Notes: generated by a model not told the origin, from the letters alone. A stretch of 64,000 bases of DNA from Arthrobacter sp. C9C5 (GCF_013359735.1 NZ_JABFMX010000006.1:131990-195989); one strand, 5' to 3'. Positions 8,138 through 16,846 are shown, counted from the first letter of the stretch. Translations and numbers: made by a program.

Positions 8138-8932
8138 ATGACAGCCTCTGCCCCGACGGTTTCCCGGGAGCTCCTCTACATCCCCGATGTGGCCTCCACC
8201 CGGTTCTATCTCGGCGCGCTCGCGAAATTGAGCGTGCTGCAGTATTTCGTCGCCGAGGCGGCGGTGATCGGTGCCTGGGCGGGCCGGGAGCCGTACAGCC
8301 GGCGCACCGGCTACATCAGCGATCTCGGCGCCCTTGGCTGCGGCGGATTCTCCGGCCGCGACGTTTGCTCGCCGGCTCACCTGCTGATGAATGCCTCGTT
8401 CGTGGTGCAGGGGATCGGCATGATGGTCGGGGCGCTGCTGCTCAGCTCGGCCGTGATCGGTGTTGCCGCCCGGGCCGGAACCAGGCTCGCCGTGGCCCCG
8501 GGCCGGCCGTCGCCGTCGACCGCGGCGTTTGCCGCCCGCTCGCTGAGCCTGACCGCGGGCGCGGGAACCGTGATCGTGGGACTGGTGCCGGAAGACGCCG
8601 GCTCCGGCTGGCACGTGGCCGGCGCGCTCATGTACTTCGCCGCCGGCGGTCTGGCCCTCCTGCTGGTCGGCTGGCTCTGGCGTAAACAGACACCGCTGGG
8701 CTGGTTTATCCTTGCCTGCGGCGCGGTCGCCCTGGCCGCGCTCATCGCCGGCGGAGCGACGGGGACGCGGGTTCCGGAACCCGGCACGCTGGAACGGCTG
8801 ATGGGGTACCCCATCACGATTGGCACGGCGGCACTGGGACTGGTCGTCGCGCAGCGCGTCCGGCAGGAGCTCGTTGTGCGCAAGCATGCGCGCGTGCAGG
8901 GGAGTTCTCCCCATCCCGCCGGTCGCGCCTAG
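8138..8932 (+). CDS. DUF998 family membrane protein
   Basis: Integral membrane protein of 264 residues with about six helices. The stretch YSRRTGYISDLGALGC followed by VCSPAHLLMNASFVVQGIG carries the DUF998 pattern (an ISDLG motif, then a CSP-x-x-x-LMN motif). Members are uncharacterised multi-helix proteins. TACGCT lies 6 nt before the ATG without a Shine-Dalgarno sequence, the leaderless pattern. The gene is divergent from the tRNA and Nudix genes and does not obviously belong to the secretion-like cluster that follows. Confidence 0.85.
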   Translation: MTASAPTVSRELLYIPDVASTRFYLGALAKLSVLQYFVAEAAVIGAWAGREPYSRRTGYISDLGALGCGGFSGRDVCSPAHLLMNASFVVQGIGMMVGALLLSSAVIGVAARAGTRLAVAPGRPSPSTAAFAARSLSLTAGAGTVIVGLVPEDAGSGWHVAGALMYFAAGGLALLLVGWLWRKQTPLGWFILACGAVALAALIAGGATGTRVPEPGTLERLMGYPITIGTAALGLVVAQRVRQELVVRKHARVQGSSPHPAGRA

Positions 8933-8974
8933 CCAGTAGGGTGAGCGCACGGTCTGAACTATTTGGGGGGAATC

Positions 8975-9841
8975 GTGCGGCAAAGTATTGGGGATCCTGA
9001 TCTCAACATTTTTGAGATCAGCGGGCTGGCCTGGGCGGCCGCCGTTGACGGGGCGCTGAGGGCACTTGCCGCCGAACCGGAGATCGACTTTGCCGCCTAC
9101 CAGCAGTCCGCAAACGCCCTGGCACTGGGCTCGCTGGAGCCGGCGGACACCCGGCGCCTCGACGCGGAACTTCGCGAGGCAGGCATTGTCGGCCCGGACG
9201 GCACGATGCCGGATCAATGGCTGCTGGCCGTGCTGATCGCCGTCAGTGCCCCGATCCGGGTCACTGTCGTCGCCCGGACCGGGGTGCACTCCGCGCACGC
9301 CGACCTGGGCCTGGCTGGCGGGCGCGGAATCGCCGTCTCCTACCGGCGGCGGATCCGGACCACGGACGCGGGGAGGGCCGTGACCGGGATACAGGACGTC
9401 GTCGAGGTGGCCCTGTTCGAGGAACAGCACGCCTGGTCCGCCGTGCGACGGATTCTTCCGGACTTTGCGGAGCTCCAGGCCGGCCCAGGAAGCGCCCGCA
9501 GCATGGACGGCGGCCGCACACCGATCAGCCCGCAGCAGCTTCAATCCCTTGGCAGCGCCGAGCTGCAGCGCGACGTGAAGGACGCCGTCCTGGCCCCGCG
9601 CTGCACCGTGCACCTGGACGTGGTGGCGGCCCAGCCCGGGACAACGGCTGCCTTCCGCGCCGCGGATGTCTGGCACCTGGCGGAAAAGCTGTATTCGGTG
9701 CGGACCAGCGGCGACGACGGCGGCCGTTCCCTCGTGATGGTGGACGTTCCGCCGGGGGATGTGGCCAGGGAACTGTTCTGGCGGCTGCTCGGGTCGCGCG
9801 AGTTTCTCGCCGGCTCCGCGGGTCCGGCGGCGCGACGATGA
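8975..9841 (+). CDS. Possible EspG-like secretion chaperone upstream of the WXG-lipase
   Basis: Soluble acidic protein of 288 residues. I do not recognise a conserved motif. Position and general make-up (mixed alpha/beta, no signal peptide) resemble EspG-type chaperones of ESX substrates; this is inference from context. The start GTG 8975 follows a GGGGGGA stretch at good spacing, and a TTG 12 nt upstream is less likely. The final TGA overlaps the ATG of the WXG-lipase gene (ATGA), so the two are translated together, as chaperone and substrate genes often are. A structure-based search would decide between a chaperone and an unrelated protein. Confidence 0.6.
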   Translation: MRQSIGDPDLNIFEISGLAWAAAVDGALRALAAEPEIDFAAYQQSANALALGSLEPADTRRLDAELREAGIVGPDGTMPDQWLLAVLIAVSAPIRVTVVARTGVHSAHADLGLAGGRGIAVSYRRRIRTTDAGRAVTGIQDVVEVALFEEQHAWSAVRRILPDFAELQAGPGSARSMDGGRTPISPQQLQSLGSAELQRDVKDAVLAPRCTVHLDVVAAQPGTTAAFRAADVWHLAEKLYSVRTSGDDGGRSLVMVDVPPGDVARELFWRLLGSREFLAGSAGPAARR

Positions 9842-11361
9842 GCCTGCAGGGAATGGATGTGGAGTCCGGACGCCGGCTCAGCGAAGAACTGGACCGGGCC
9901 GGCGAACGGCTGCTGGCGATGAGCGCCAGCCTGACCCCCGCCATTGCCGCCGCCGCCTGGGCCGGCAAGGACGGCCAGCGGTTCAAGGACGAATGGGCCG
10001 GGCACCGGCAGCGGCTGATCGGGGCGGGAAACGCGCTCAAGGCGGCGTCGGACGCGGTGGCGCGCAACGTCGAAGAGCAGCTCGAAGCCAGCAACCATGG
10101 CGGCGGGTCGGGCGGTTCCGGCGGCGGTTCCGGCAACGGTTCCGGCAACGCCGGCCGTTCCGGGGCCGGCGGCTCCCTTTTCCACCGACTGGGGCTGGAC
10201 CGGCTGGCGGGCGGGGTTGCCGACACGGCAGGGGATCTCTGGAACCAGGGCGGCAAGATCCTCAGCACGGTGGGAGCCGCGAGCGATTTCGGCTGGAACT
10301 GGCTCCAGGACGGCGCGCCCCTGCCGGTCAGGAACCTGATGGATGCCCAGGCCAACGTGCTGGACCAAGTCGGGCACTACGGAGACATGGGCATGCGGTG
10401 GCTGAGCACCGGCGAGCCCCCCTCGCTCACCGAAATCGCGTCGAACGGCGTCCTGCTCAGGGCCGGACTCCTCTCCTTGGCCGCCACCACGCTGAGCGTG
10501 GGTACCTACAACCCGCATCTCCTCGACGATGGGCGGCCGGTGGCTGGCGAGCCGCTCCCCGTCCCGGTCGGAGAACCCGCCGGGACGGACAAGGACGGCC
10601 GATTCAACACCCCGGTGCCCTCGACCATCAGCGCGATCCTGCAGACCACCAATGCCGCCTACGGCGACGAAGGCAAACCTGGAACACCCGACGCGGCCGT
10701 CCGCATCACCACGGTCCACAAGCCCGGGGAACCGGACGCCTACATCGTCAGCATCCCGGGAACCACGCGTTGGTACCCCGACGGCGCTGCCAACGCCACC
10801 GACCTGACAGGCAACCTGGAACTGGCCGGCGGCAACTTGTCCACGGCGTCCCAGGCGGTCCGCCTGGCCATGGAAAACGCAGGGATCCCGGACGGGGCGC
10901 CTGTCATGCTGTCCGGCCATTCGCAGGGCGGCATGATTGCCGCCGCCCTGGCGTCGGACACTTCCTTCACCAACCGCTTCAACGTGACGAACGTCGTGAC
11001 CTTTGGCTCTCCGGTGGACTCCGCGCCGATACCGGCCCGCATCGACGTCCTTGCACTGCAGCACGCGGGTGATCCAGTCCCCAAAGTCGATCTCGGGGAC
11101 CTCACGGTGGGACAGGACGGAAGAGTTTCGGCCAGCCAGGACAATGGCGCGGTCAAGGTCACACTGCCTAATCCCGCCGTGGCGCCCGGCGTTGCCGGGA
11201 TCGGCTATCACGACGGCGGCGAGTACGTGAAGTCCACCGGCAGTCTTGAGCACCAGGGACCGATCGCCGACTACGCTCAAAGGGAGTCAACCCAGCAGTT
11301 CCTGACCTCGGACCCCGGCCAGGTCAGCTCGACCGTTTCAAGCATCTCGCGAAAGCAATGA
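9838..11361 (+). CDS. WXG100-like N-terminus fused to a lipase-like alpha/beta hydrolase
   Basis: Candidate secreted effector of 507 residues. Residues 1-85 form a helical hairpin with the turn W41-A-G43, as in WXG100 proteins exported by type VII secretion. A Gly/Ser-rich linker (about 88-110) and a middle region (about 115-230) follow. The C-terminal half is an alpha/beta hydrolase with a lipase elbow GHSQGG (Ser362), a preceding YIVSIPGT strand, an Asp in HAGDPVP and a late His in GYHDGG as likely triad members. No classical signal peptide is present. The frame is open further upstream, but ATG 9838, overlapping the previous stop, gives the WXG-type start. Confidence 0.85.
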   Translation: MSLQGMDVESGRRLSEELDRAGERLLAMSASLTPAIAAAAWAGKDGQRFKDEWAGHRQRLIGAGNALKAASDAVARNVEEQLEASNHGGGSGGSGGGSGNGSGNAGRSGAGGSLFHRLGLDRLAGGVADTAGDLWNQGGKILSTVGAASDFGWNWLQDGAPLPVRNLMDAQANVLDQVGHYGDMGMRWLSTGEPPSLTEIASNGVLLRAGLLSLAATTLSVGTYNPHLLDDGRPVAGEPLPVPVGEPAGTDKDGRFNTPVPSTISAILQTTNAAYGDEGKPGTPDAAVRITTVHKPGEPDAYIVSIPGTTRWYPDGAANATDLTGNLELAGGNLSTASQAVRLAMENAGIPDGAPVMLSGHSQGGMIAAALASDTSFTNRFNVTNVVTFGSPVDSAPIPARIDVLALQHAGDPVPKVDLGDLTVGQDGRVSASQDNGAVKVTLPNPAVAPGVAGIGYHDGGEYVKSTGSLEHQGPIADYAQRESTQQFLTSDPGQVSSTVSSISRKQ

Positions 11362-11401
11362 ACGTGAGCCGCCCGACGCCGGACCATAGCGGAAGTTATC
11401 A

Positions 11402-11815
11402 ATGAAGAAGCTATTTCACCCCATTGCAGGAGCACTGATCATGGGCATTCTCGCGGCAACATTGGCGGCCTGCGGCCTGGGCGGGCCTTCCGAGGCGGAT
11501 CAGCTGGAGGCCGCCCTGCAGAAAGCCGGAATATCCGTCACGGGGGTGACCGCCGTCCAGGCCGACGCCAACGTTAACACCTCCGGCAAATTCATCACGG
11601 TGAAACTGGTCGGTGAAAGTGCGGACAAGGCAGCGCTTACCCAGACGTTGGAACAGGCCATGCCCGCCCTGCTGGACAGCATCAAGGACGTTGAAGGCGG
11701 CACCCTCGGGGTCAGCATTTTTTCGCCCGACGACGCTGTCCATGCCGGCCCGGCTGATCTCGGATACAGCGGCTCAAGCTCGTTGTCGAGCATTCGCCAA
11801 TACTTCGCCCGGTAA
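11402..11815 (+). CDS. Small lipoprotein, candidate immunity partner of the lipase
   Basis: Protein of 137 residues with a lipoprotein signal: MKKLF, a hydrophobic stretch and the lipobox LAAC with Cys24. The mature part is an acidic domain of about 110 residues that I do not recognise. GGAAG sits 6 nt before the ATG. It follows the WXG-lipase by 40 nt on the same strand and is probably in the same transcript. A surface lipoprotein beside a secreted lipase matches the lipase/lipoprotein-immunity pairing known for the type VII toxin TslA and TilA of Staphylococcus aureus. No sequence similarity is claimed; the role here is inference from order and topology. Confidence 0.8.
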   Translation: MKKLFHPIAGALIMGILAATLAACGLGGPSEADQLEAALQKAGISVTGVTAVQADANVNTSGKFITVKLVGESADKAALTQTLEQAMPALLDSIKDVEGGTLGVSIFSPDDAVHAGPADLGYSGSSSLSSIRQYFAR

Positions 11816-12104
11816 TTACGGAATTGCCGCGCCCGCGCAAATGTGGGACTCTCGGCGATTCTGTGTCGCGGGGGTGTCTTATGTCTCATATATGCGCTTA
11901 CTTGCACTATTATGAGGGCATTCACCGGAACGCTCCGGTGCCTCGTGCGGGAAAATGGGTCCAGCGCACGCCGAAATGCCGACTTTGTAGTCTGTGGGGG
12001 CACATGTCTGATCAGCTGGTTGCGCTGCGCCTGGCAGCGACTTCCTTCGGCGACCACACCAGCGCCCCTTCACGGCTGGCCTGCGTCCCTCGGGTTGCTG
12101 TCCG
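11816..12104. other. Intergenic region with a small hairpin
   Basis: No gene is supported here. It holds an inverted repeat CTCATA/TATGAG (11885-11890, 11911-11916) and a compact hairpin CACCGGA-ACGC-TCCGGTG (11923-11940). Promoter elements for the STAS-like gene are probably here, but I cannot place a convincing -35/-10 pair. Confidence 0.4.
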
Positions 12105-12638
12105 ATGACAGTCGAAGCCCCCGTTGCCCCGGACGGGCAAATTCCCGAGGAAACGCCAGCCGTACTTGAGGCACCCGACGCCGGGACGCCGTCGTCGTCC
12201 GGGTCCCTGACAGAGCTCAGCCTGGCGGGATTGGCACTGACGGAGCCGGGCGTTTCAGCAGCGGAAGCTCCTGCCGAGCCCGTCATCGGCGTCCGGCTGC
12301 TCGAGGGCGGCATCATTGAAGTCGCGCTGCCGCCGAACCGGGAGATCGAGGGCCCGGAAGCGCGGGTGGCCGGTGAAGCAGTCCGAATGCTCGCCGGCGG
12401 CGAGAGGGTTCCGGTGCTGCTGGTCATCTCCGGCGTCGTCGGCGTCAGCGTGGAAGCGCGCCAGGTCTACGTTGGTTCCATCGCGGCGTCGGCGTTCGCG
12501 CTGGTCGGCGAGAGCCCCGTGGACCGTGTCATTGCGCATTACCTGCTGCGCTCAAGATCCGAAGCGATCCCGGCGGAGTTCTTCATTTCGCGGATAGAAG
12601 CCCTCGAGTGGTTAAGGCCTTATACGAGTGAAAAGTGA
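12105..12638 (+). CDS. STAS-like domain protein upstream of the GGDEF-EAL gene
   Basis: Protein of 177 residues with a disordered, Pro/Ala-rich N-terminus (about 55 residues) and a C-terminal alpha/beta domain of about 115 residues. The order of strands and helices (IGVRLLEGGIIEVALP, then VPVLLVISGVVGVSVEARQVY, then AFALVGESPVDRVIAHYLL) resembles STAS/SpoIIAA-like domains that I associate with regulatory genes in Micrococcaceae. No phosphorylatable Ser in the canonical anti-sigma antagonist position is evident. Its stop overlaps the following GTG start by 11 nt, so it probably regulates or partners the cyclic-di-GMP enzyme. Confidence 0.7.
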   Translation: MTVEAPVAPDGQIPEETPAVLEAPDAGTPSSSGSLTELSLAGLALTEPGVSAAEAPAEPVIGVRLLEGGIIEVALPPNREIEGPEARVAGEAVRMLAGGERVPVLLVISGVVGVSVEARQVYVGSIAASAFALVGESPVDRVIAHYLLRSRSEAIPAEFFISRIEALEWLRPYTSEK

Positions 12639-14163
12639 TGTTCCAGACCCCCGGCTCCATGCGCTCGTGGAGGGCATTGTCCGGATCGCCAGCGGGGACC
12701 TAAGCACCCGGATTCCCCACTCCGGTGCGCGCGACGACGTCGCCGCCGTCATCGCAGGCATCAACCTGATGGCCGATGACCTGCAGACCATTTACCAGGA
12801 GCTCGAAGAGCGCGTCGAGAGCCGGACCGCCATGTTGCGCCAGGCCCAGGTCGAGCTAGAACGGATGGCGCTGACCGATCCGTTGACCCAGCTGGCCAAC
12901 CGGACGGCGCTGAACTCGGTGCTCAGCCACGCGCTGGCGGAGACGTCCCGCGGCGAAATGCCGCCGGCCCTGCTGATTCTTGATCTTGATTCCTTCAAGG
13001 GCATCAATGACACGCTGGGACACAGCGCGGGGGACGATGTCCTGCGCGTGATTGCCCGGCGCCTCCAGGACGCGGTCCGGGGCACCGATACCGTGGCGAG
13101 GCTGGGCGGGGACGAATTCGCCGTCATGCTGCCCAAATCCAACCTTGTGCGGGCCCGTCGGGTAGCCAACCGGATCCTGAAGGCGCTCAGTGAGAGCCTG
13201 GAGATCGGCGACCTGCGGGTCACCTGTGGCACCAGCATCGGCGTCCGCGTGGCCGAACCGGGCCAGTCCGCCGACGACCTGGTGATGGAAGCCGACACGG
13301 CCATGTACGCCGCGAAGGCGCAGCCGCATAGCGGGATCAAGGTCTTCGAACCGGCGCTGCTCTACGCCCGCAGGCTGCAGAGCCTCATGGTCACGGAGAT
13401 GCGCGAGGCGATCCTCGAGGATCAGCTGACGCTGCATTACCAGCCGGTGGTGGAGCTCGCCACCGGGCGGATCGAGGGCGTCGAGGCGCTGGTCCGCTGG
13501 AACCACCCGGAGCGCGGGCTCCTGATGCCGGACCAGTTCATTCCGCTGGCGGAGGAGACCGGGATGATCGTGGAGCTGGGGCACTGGGTGCTGCGCAACG
13601 CGGTCCGGCAGCTTCGGGACTGGCAGGACCGGCTGGAGTTGGACAGCGAGTTCTCCGTCCGGGTCAATATCTCCACCACGGAGCTGCAGAACCTCGAGCT
13701 CATCGAACACGTCCAGGACATCCTCCGCGAGACGGGCGTGGATGCCGCGAACCTCATCATCGAACTGACCGAGTCCATGGCCGTCACCGGCGGCGACGTG
13801 GACAAGTACTCCCTGAGCGGGTTGCGCCAGCTGGGCGTGCAGCTCGAAATCGACGACTTCGGCACGGGATACTCCTCCATCAGCTACCTTCGCCGGCTCC
13901 CCGTGAACGTGGTCAAGATCGACAAGAGCCTGATCGACGGCCTGGGAACGGACGCGGAGCAGGGCAGCTTTGTCGAGGCCGTGCTGCACCTGATCCATGC
14001 CTGCGGGCTCAAGGCGGTGGCGGAGGGAATCGAGACCGCCGAACAGGCCGACGAGCTGGTCCGGCTGGGTTGCGCCAGCGGCCAGGGTTACTACTTCGGG
14101 CGCCCGGCGCCCGCCGAGGCCGTTGAGGCCCTCATCAGCCAGGACAGCTCGGTTTCGCAGTAG
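12628..14163 (+). CDS. GGDEF-EAL cyclic-di-GMP enzyme with HAMP-like N-terminus
   Basis: Cytosolic protein of 511 residues. A HAMP-like region and coiled coil (about 1-75) precede a GGDEF domain with an intact GGDEF (160-164) and an EAL domain with E286-A-L, NIS, ELTES, DDFGTGYSS (about 408-416), KIDKSLI and AEGIE. Both catalytic signatures are intact, so either diguanylate cyclase or phosphodiesterase activity is possible. No transmembrane helix is visible although HAMP modules usually follow one, so the upstream STAS-like protein may supply the input. The start is GTG 12628. A hairpin at 14225-14266 follows the gene. Confidence 0.9.
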   Translation: MKSDVPDPRLHALVEGIVRIASGDLSTRIPHSGARDDVAAVIAGINLMADDLQTIYQELEERVESRTAMLRQAQVELERMALTDPLTQLANRTALNSVLSHALAETSRGEMPPALLILDLDSFKGINDTLGHSAGDDVLRVIARRLQDAVRGTDTVARLGGDEFAVMLPKSNLVRARRVANRILKALSESLEIGDLRVTCGTSIGVRVAEPGQSADDLVMEADTAMYAAKAQPHSGIKVFEPALLYARRLQSLMVTEMREAILEDQLTLHYQPVVELATGRIEGVEALVRWNHPERGLLMPDQFIPLAEETGMIVELGHWVLRNAVRQLRDWQDRLELDSEFSVRVNISTTELQNLELIEHVQDILRETGVDAANLIIELTESMAVTGGDVDKYSLSGLRQLGVQLEIDDFGTGYSSISYLRRLPVNVVKIDKSLIDGLGTDAEQGSFVEAVLHLIHACGLKAVAEGIETAEQADELVRLGCASGQGYYFGRPAPAEAVEALISQDSSVSQ

Positions 14164-14224
14164 TTCCGCAGTGGCGCGTAACGAACGACGGCGGTTGGGC
14201 CGCTTAAATTGTTGCCAGGCAAAA

Positions 14225-14266
14225 CAAAGGGCGGGAGTCGGATGTGAATCCGAATCCCGCCCTTTG
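14225..14266. terminator. Hairpin between convergent GGDEF-EAL and peptide genes
   Basis: CAAAGGGCGGGA (14225-14236) pairs with TCCCGCCCTTTG (14255-14266), and CGGAT/ATCCG extends the stem around a short loop. No long T-run follows on the plus strand. It sits where two convergent transcripts end, so a bidirectional terminator is likely. Confidence 0.65.
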
Positions 14267-14282
14267 CGGTTTGCTGACTCCG

Positions 14283-14432
14283 TTAGTTCTTCGGGGTGGA
14301 GTTCGGCCAGTAGTCCACAGCCACTACGGTCTGTCCGGCGTTGTCACCGGTGGCCGAGACAGCTGCCGAGGCCGAAAGACCTGCTGCTGCCAGAGCGCCG
14401 GCCACGAGGAGCGTTGCGAGGGTTTTCTTCAT
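14283..14432 (-). CDS. 49-residue secreted peptide precursor, divergent from the TPR gene
   Basis: A short gene on the minus strand with CAGGAG 8 nt before ATG 14432 and a stop TAA at 14283. The product begins MKKTLATLLVAGALAAAGLS, a textbook Sec signal peptide, with a cleavage site at A-S-A near residue 23. The mature peptide would be about 26 residues, starting AVSATGDNAG and ending DYWPNSTPKN. It has no cysteine, so it is not a disulfide bacteriocin, and it shows no lanthipeptide features. A -10 box (TATACT on the minus strand, 14489-14484) lies about 50 nt upstream. The signal peptide, binding site and promoter make a real gene likely. A signalling role with the neighbouring TPR protein is inference. 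Confidence 0.75.
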   Translation of the reverse strand: MKKTLATLLVAGALAAAGLSASAAVSATGDNAGQTVVAVDYWPNSTPKN

Positions 14433-14483
14433 TTAGAACTCCTGGTACGTGAGAGGCTGATGTGACTCATGTGATGCAGGATT

Positions 14484-14489
14484 AGTATA
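14484..14489 (-). promoter_or_regulatory. Likely -10 box of the peptide gene
   Basis: TATACT on the minus strand, about 50 nt before the peptide start. The -35 region is weak (TTACAA at 20-nt spacing). The surrounding 14433-14632 region is AT-richer than its neighbours and must hold the promoters of both divergent genes. Confidence 0.45.
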
Positions 14490-14632
14490 AGCGCTATAGA
14501 CACGCCGCATTGTAACGATTTACTCGCTTTGCCTGAACGCTGTGTTATTCGTGCGCTCCTCTTGCGTTTTCACACAGAGGCAGCTCGCGCGCCGTATACC
14601 TATTCTCCTGCGCAGCCACCGATAATTGATTC

Positions 14633-15706
14633 ATGCACTCTGTTTCACCGCTGTACGCAGCCGCTGAGCTCCGAGCACATGAGCAGCGCAGCAACCATGC
14701 CTTCGCCGAGGCGGCTGGCAGTGCGCAGCGGGCGGCCGAGATCGCTTTGCGTGACGGGGACCCCACTTCGTGGTGGAACATGACTTTCCTCCAAGCCGAA
14801 AATCTTCTGGATGCCCAACGTTTTGAGGACTGTGCGGCTTTGGCCGCCAGCCTCATATCGGACCTGGCGGAGCCACCGATTCCCCGCGACCAGGCCCGCA
14901 CTCATATTTTGCTCGCGAAGGCACGCCAGGGCGCGGGTCTGCTGGAGCGAGCCGCGGAATCTGCTCGAGCTGCTGCGAATCTCACATCCGCGGAGTCGGA
15001 CATAGAAATCAACGTAAAAGCAAGGCAGGCGCTGATCGCTGCATTGGCAGACGGCGGAAAACTGGCTGAGGCTTGGGATGAGAGCAAGGCTCTTGCTGGC
15101 GTCATTTCTGACGATGTTGACGATCAGCTTGCTGGCAAGGCTTATTGGGTCATCGGAAACGTGGCTTTTCTGTGTGACAAAGTCGAAGACGGTCTGCGGT
15201 ACCACGAGCTCGCGGCCGCGACGTTTTCACCTACCAAAAACCTGGACGTCTGGGCGAAATTCAACAAGGCGTCTGCCGCCATGCGCCTCGCAGCAAATAT
15301 TGCGGACGAGGACACGCTTCGCTGCATCGAACGCGCCGAGTTGGCCACAGACGTCATCGGCGGCAGCGAAAACGATCTTCTTCTTTTGCGGCGCAATCGC
15401 GCACACTGGAGCTATCTAGCTGGCGATGCAGAGTCTGCGGTGGCCGTCCTGGAAGAAATCCGTGCAACCTCGAGAAGCGTTACACCTCAGATTCTCGGCG
15501 ACGTATGCCTGCTGTTGGGCAGGGCATATATCGCAATGCGTGACAAGGATGCGGCCCGGCAGCCTCTGGCCGAGGCGGTGGTTCACTTCGAAAGCGCGGG
15601 AGCGCCCGACCGCGCCCAGCAGGCACGAGACTTCCTCAAAGCCGAACTGGGCCGGGACTCCTTATGGTCCTGGCTGCTTCGTGTGACAGGTTTCGACCGC
15701 AGCTAA
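14633..15706 (+). CDS. TPR-repeat protein, candidate peptide receptor
   Basis: Soluble, all-helical protein of 357 residues made of tandem TPR-like helix pairs (for example AEIALRDGDPTSWWNMTFLQ, LAGKAYWVIGNVAFLCDKVE and VCLLLGRAYIAMRDKDAARQ). No DNA-binding, phosphatase or membrane segment is visible. An in-frame TGA lies just before ATG 14633, so this is the first possible start. GATAAT (14621-14626) lies 6 nt before it, indicating a leaderless transcript. Its base composition is less GC-biased than its neighbours, which hints at separate ancestry. TPR proteins paired with short exported peptides are the hallmark of RRNPP systems such as Rap-Phr, but the N-terminal output domain of those families is not recognisable here. 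Confidence 0.8.
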   Translation: MHSVSPLYAAAELRAHEQRSNHAFAEAAGSAQRAAEIALRDGDPTSWWNMTFLQAENLLDAQRFEDCAALAASLISDLAEPPIPRDQARTHILLAKARQGAGLLERAAESARAAANLTSAESDIEINVKARQALIAALADGGKLAEAWDESKALAGVISDDVDDQLAGKAYWVIGNVAFLCDKVEDGLRYHELAAATFSPTKNLDVWAKFNKASAAMRLAANIADEDTLRCIERAELATDVIGGSENDLLLLRRNRAHWSYLAGDAESAVAVLEEIRATSRSVTPQILGDVCLLLGRAYIAMRDKDAARQPLAEAVVHFESAGAPDRAQQARDFLKAELGRDSLWSWLLRVTGFDRS

Positions 15707-15721
15707 TCGCGTTTTCTGAGC

Positions 15722-16138
15722 ATGCCCCTCCCCGGCGTCGTGCAGTGGACATATAGGGAAGATGCTCAGTGGTCGCTGCCAGGAGTGGGCATGTCCCGGG
15801 GCCCCAACGCTCTTGGTCGGGCCGGCCGGGTGGGCATGCCCCTCGCCGGCGTCGTGCAGGGGACATATAGTGAATCTGCTCATTGGTCGGGGCCAGGAGC
15901 GGGCATGTCCGGTGGTGCCAACATTCTCAGCCGAAGAGGCACACTGAGTATGCCCCTCGCCGGCGTCGAGCAGTGGACATATAGGGAAGATGCTCATTGC
16001 TCGCGGCCAGGAGTGGGCATGTCCGGTGGTGCCAACATTCTCAGCCGAAGAGGCACACTGAGTATGCCCCTCGCCGGCGTCGAGCAGTGGACATATAGGG
16101 AAGATGCTCATTGCTCGCGGCCAGGAGTGGGCATGTCC
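15722..16138. repeat. Four tandem copies of a 114-bp intergenic repeat
   Basis: Units begin at 15722, 15836, 15950 and 16064, an exact period of 114 bp; the last copy is cut short near 16138. Each unit contains CATGCCCCT-CGCCGGCGTC, TGGACATATAG, ATGCTCATTG and GGGCATGTCC. Units 3 and 4 are nearly identical while unit 1 has diverged. Because 114 is divisible by three, long frames stay open on both strands through the array, but they have no independent support. Related pieces recur at 17846-17937. Confidence 0.9.
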
Positions 16139-16192
16139 ACCGGGCGGCAGAGCGGGGAGGCCGCGAATTCCCCGGCCCTGGATCCCGAACCG

Positions 16193-16846
16193 CTAGGCCT
16201 GAGCGGAACCCGAAGCGTCTGCCCGTGCGGAGGAGTTCTTCCGGCCCAGGAACACTGCCGCGCCGCCGACCACAAGGCTCAGCACCAACAGGACCCAGCC
16301 AGCCACCGTGAGCCCCGACGCCAAGACGACCTGGCCGCCGTCGAGCGTGGCCGCAGACATCATGGCGTCAATGGCCGCGTTGCCCCACAGCCGCACACCC
16401 GCAAACAGCAACGGCACCGCCCACAGCGCCCAGCGCAGCGGTTTCCTGGCCACGTTCGTGCCGATCAGCAGCAACCAGGTGAAGCCGAAGATCAGCGGAA
16501 ACAGTGTCCCTGCCGTCTTGTGCACATAGTTGAGCTGTCCGCGGGCGTCACCGTCCATGGCCGAGCGCAGCTGCTCCACAAAGCCCCGGTCGAAGCCGCC
16601 GATCAGCGAATCGGGCATCGGGAGGCCGCCGCTGAGCTGGGTGAGCTGGTCCAGGGTCAGCAGGTGGACGTACCAGAACAGGAACAGGCTTGCCACGACG
16701 CCCGCGATCAGGATCAGGCTGCTATTGCTCTGCGCCTTCTGCGGGGTGCGGGTGGTGCTGGGATTGATCACCGCGGGCAGATGGTGCTGGGGAACGGCCG
16801 CGCTCGCGCCGTGTTTCTTGATCCGCTGGGCGGGTGTCTTGGCCAT
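16193..16846 (-). CDS. Membrane protein of unknown function, four helices
   Basis: Protein of 217 residues with a basic N-terminus (MAKTPAQRIKKHG) and about four hydrophobic helices (near 45-65, 115-135, 140-160 and 175-200). A short extracytoplasmic stretch between helices 1 and 2 carries LSGGLPMPDSLIGG. I recognise no family motif. On the minus strand GATAAT (plus positions 16858-16853) sits exactly 6 nt before the ATG with no other ribosome binding site, the leaderless pattern. It is divergent from the inositol-phosphatase gene. Confidence 0.75.
   Translation of the reverse strand: MAKTPAQRIKKHGASAAVPQHHLPAVINPSTTRTPQKAQSNSSLILIAGVVASLFLFWYVHLLTLDQLTQLSGGLPMPDSLIGGFDRGFVEQLRSAMDGDARGQLNYVHKTAGTLFPLIFGFTWLLLIGTNVARKPLRWALWAVPLLFAGVRLWGNAAIDAMMSAATLDGGQVVLASGLTVAGWVLLVLSLVVGGAAVFLGRKNSSARADASGSAQA

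Noticed and set aside
15722-16138. CRISPR array
   Set aside because: Repeats are 114 bp and directly contiguous with no unique spacers, and there are no cas genes.
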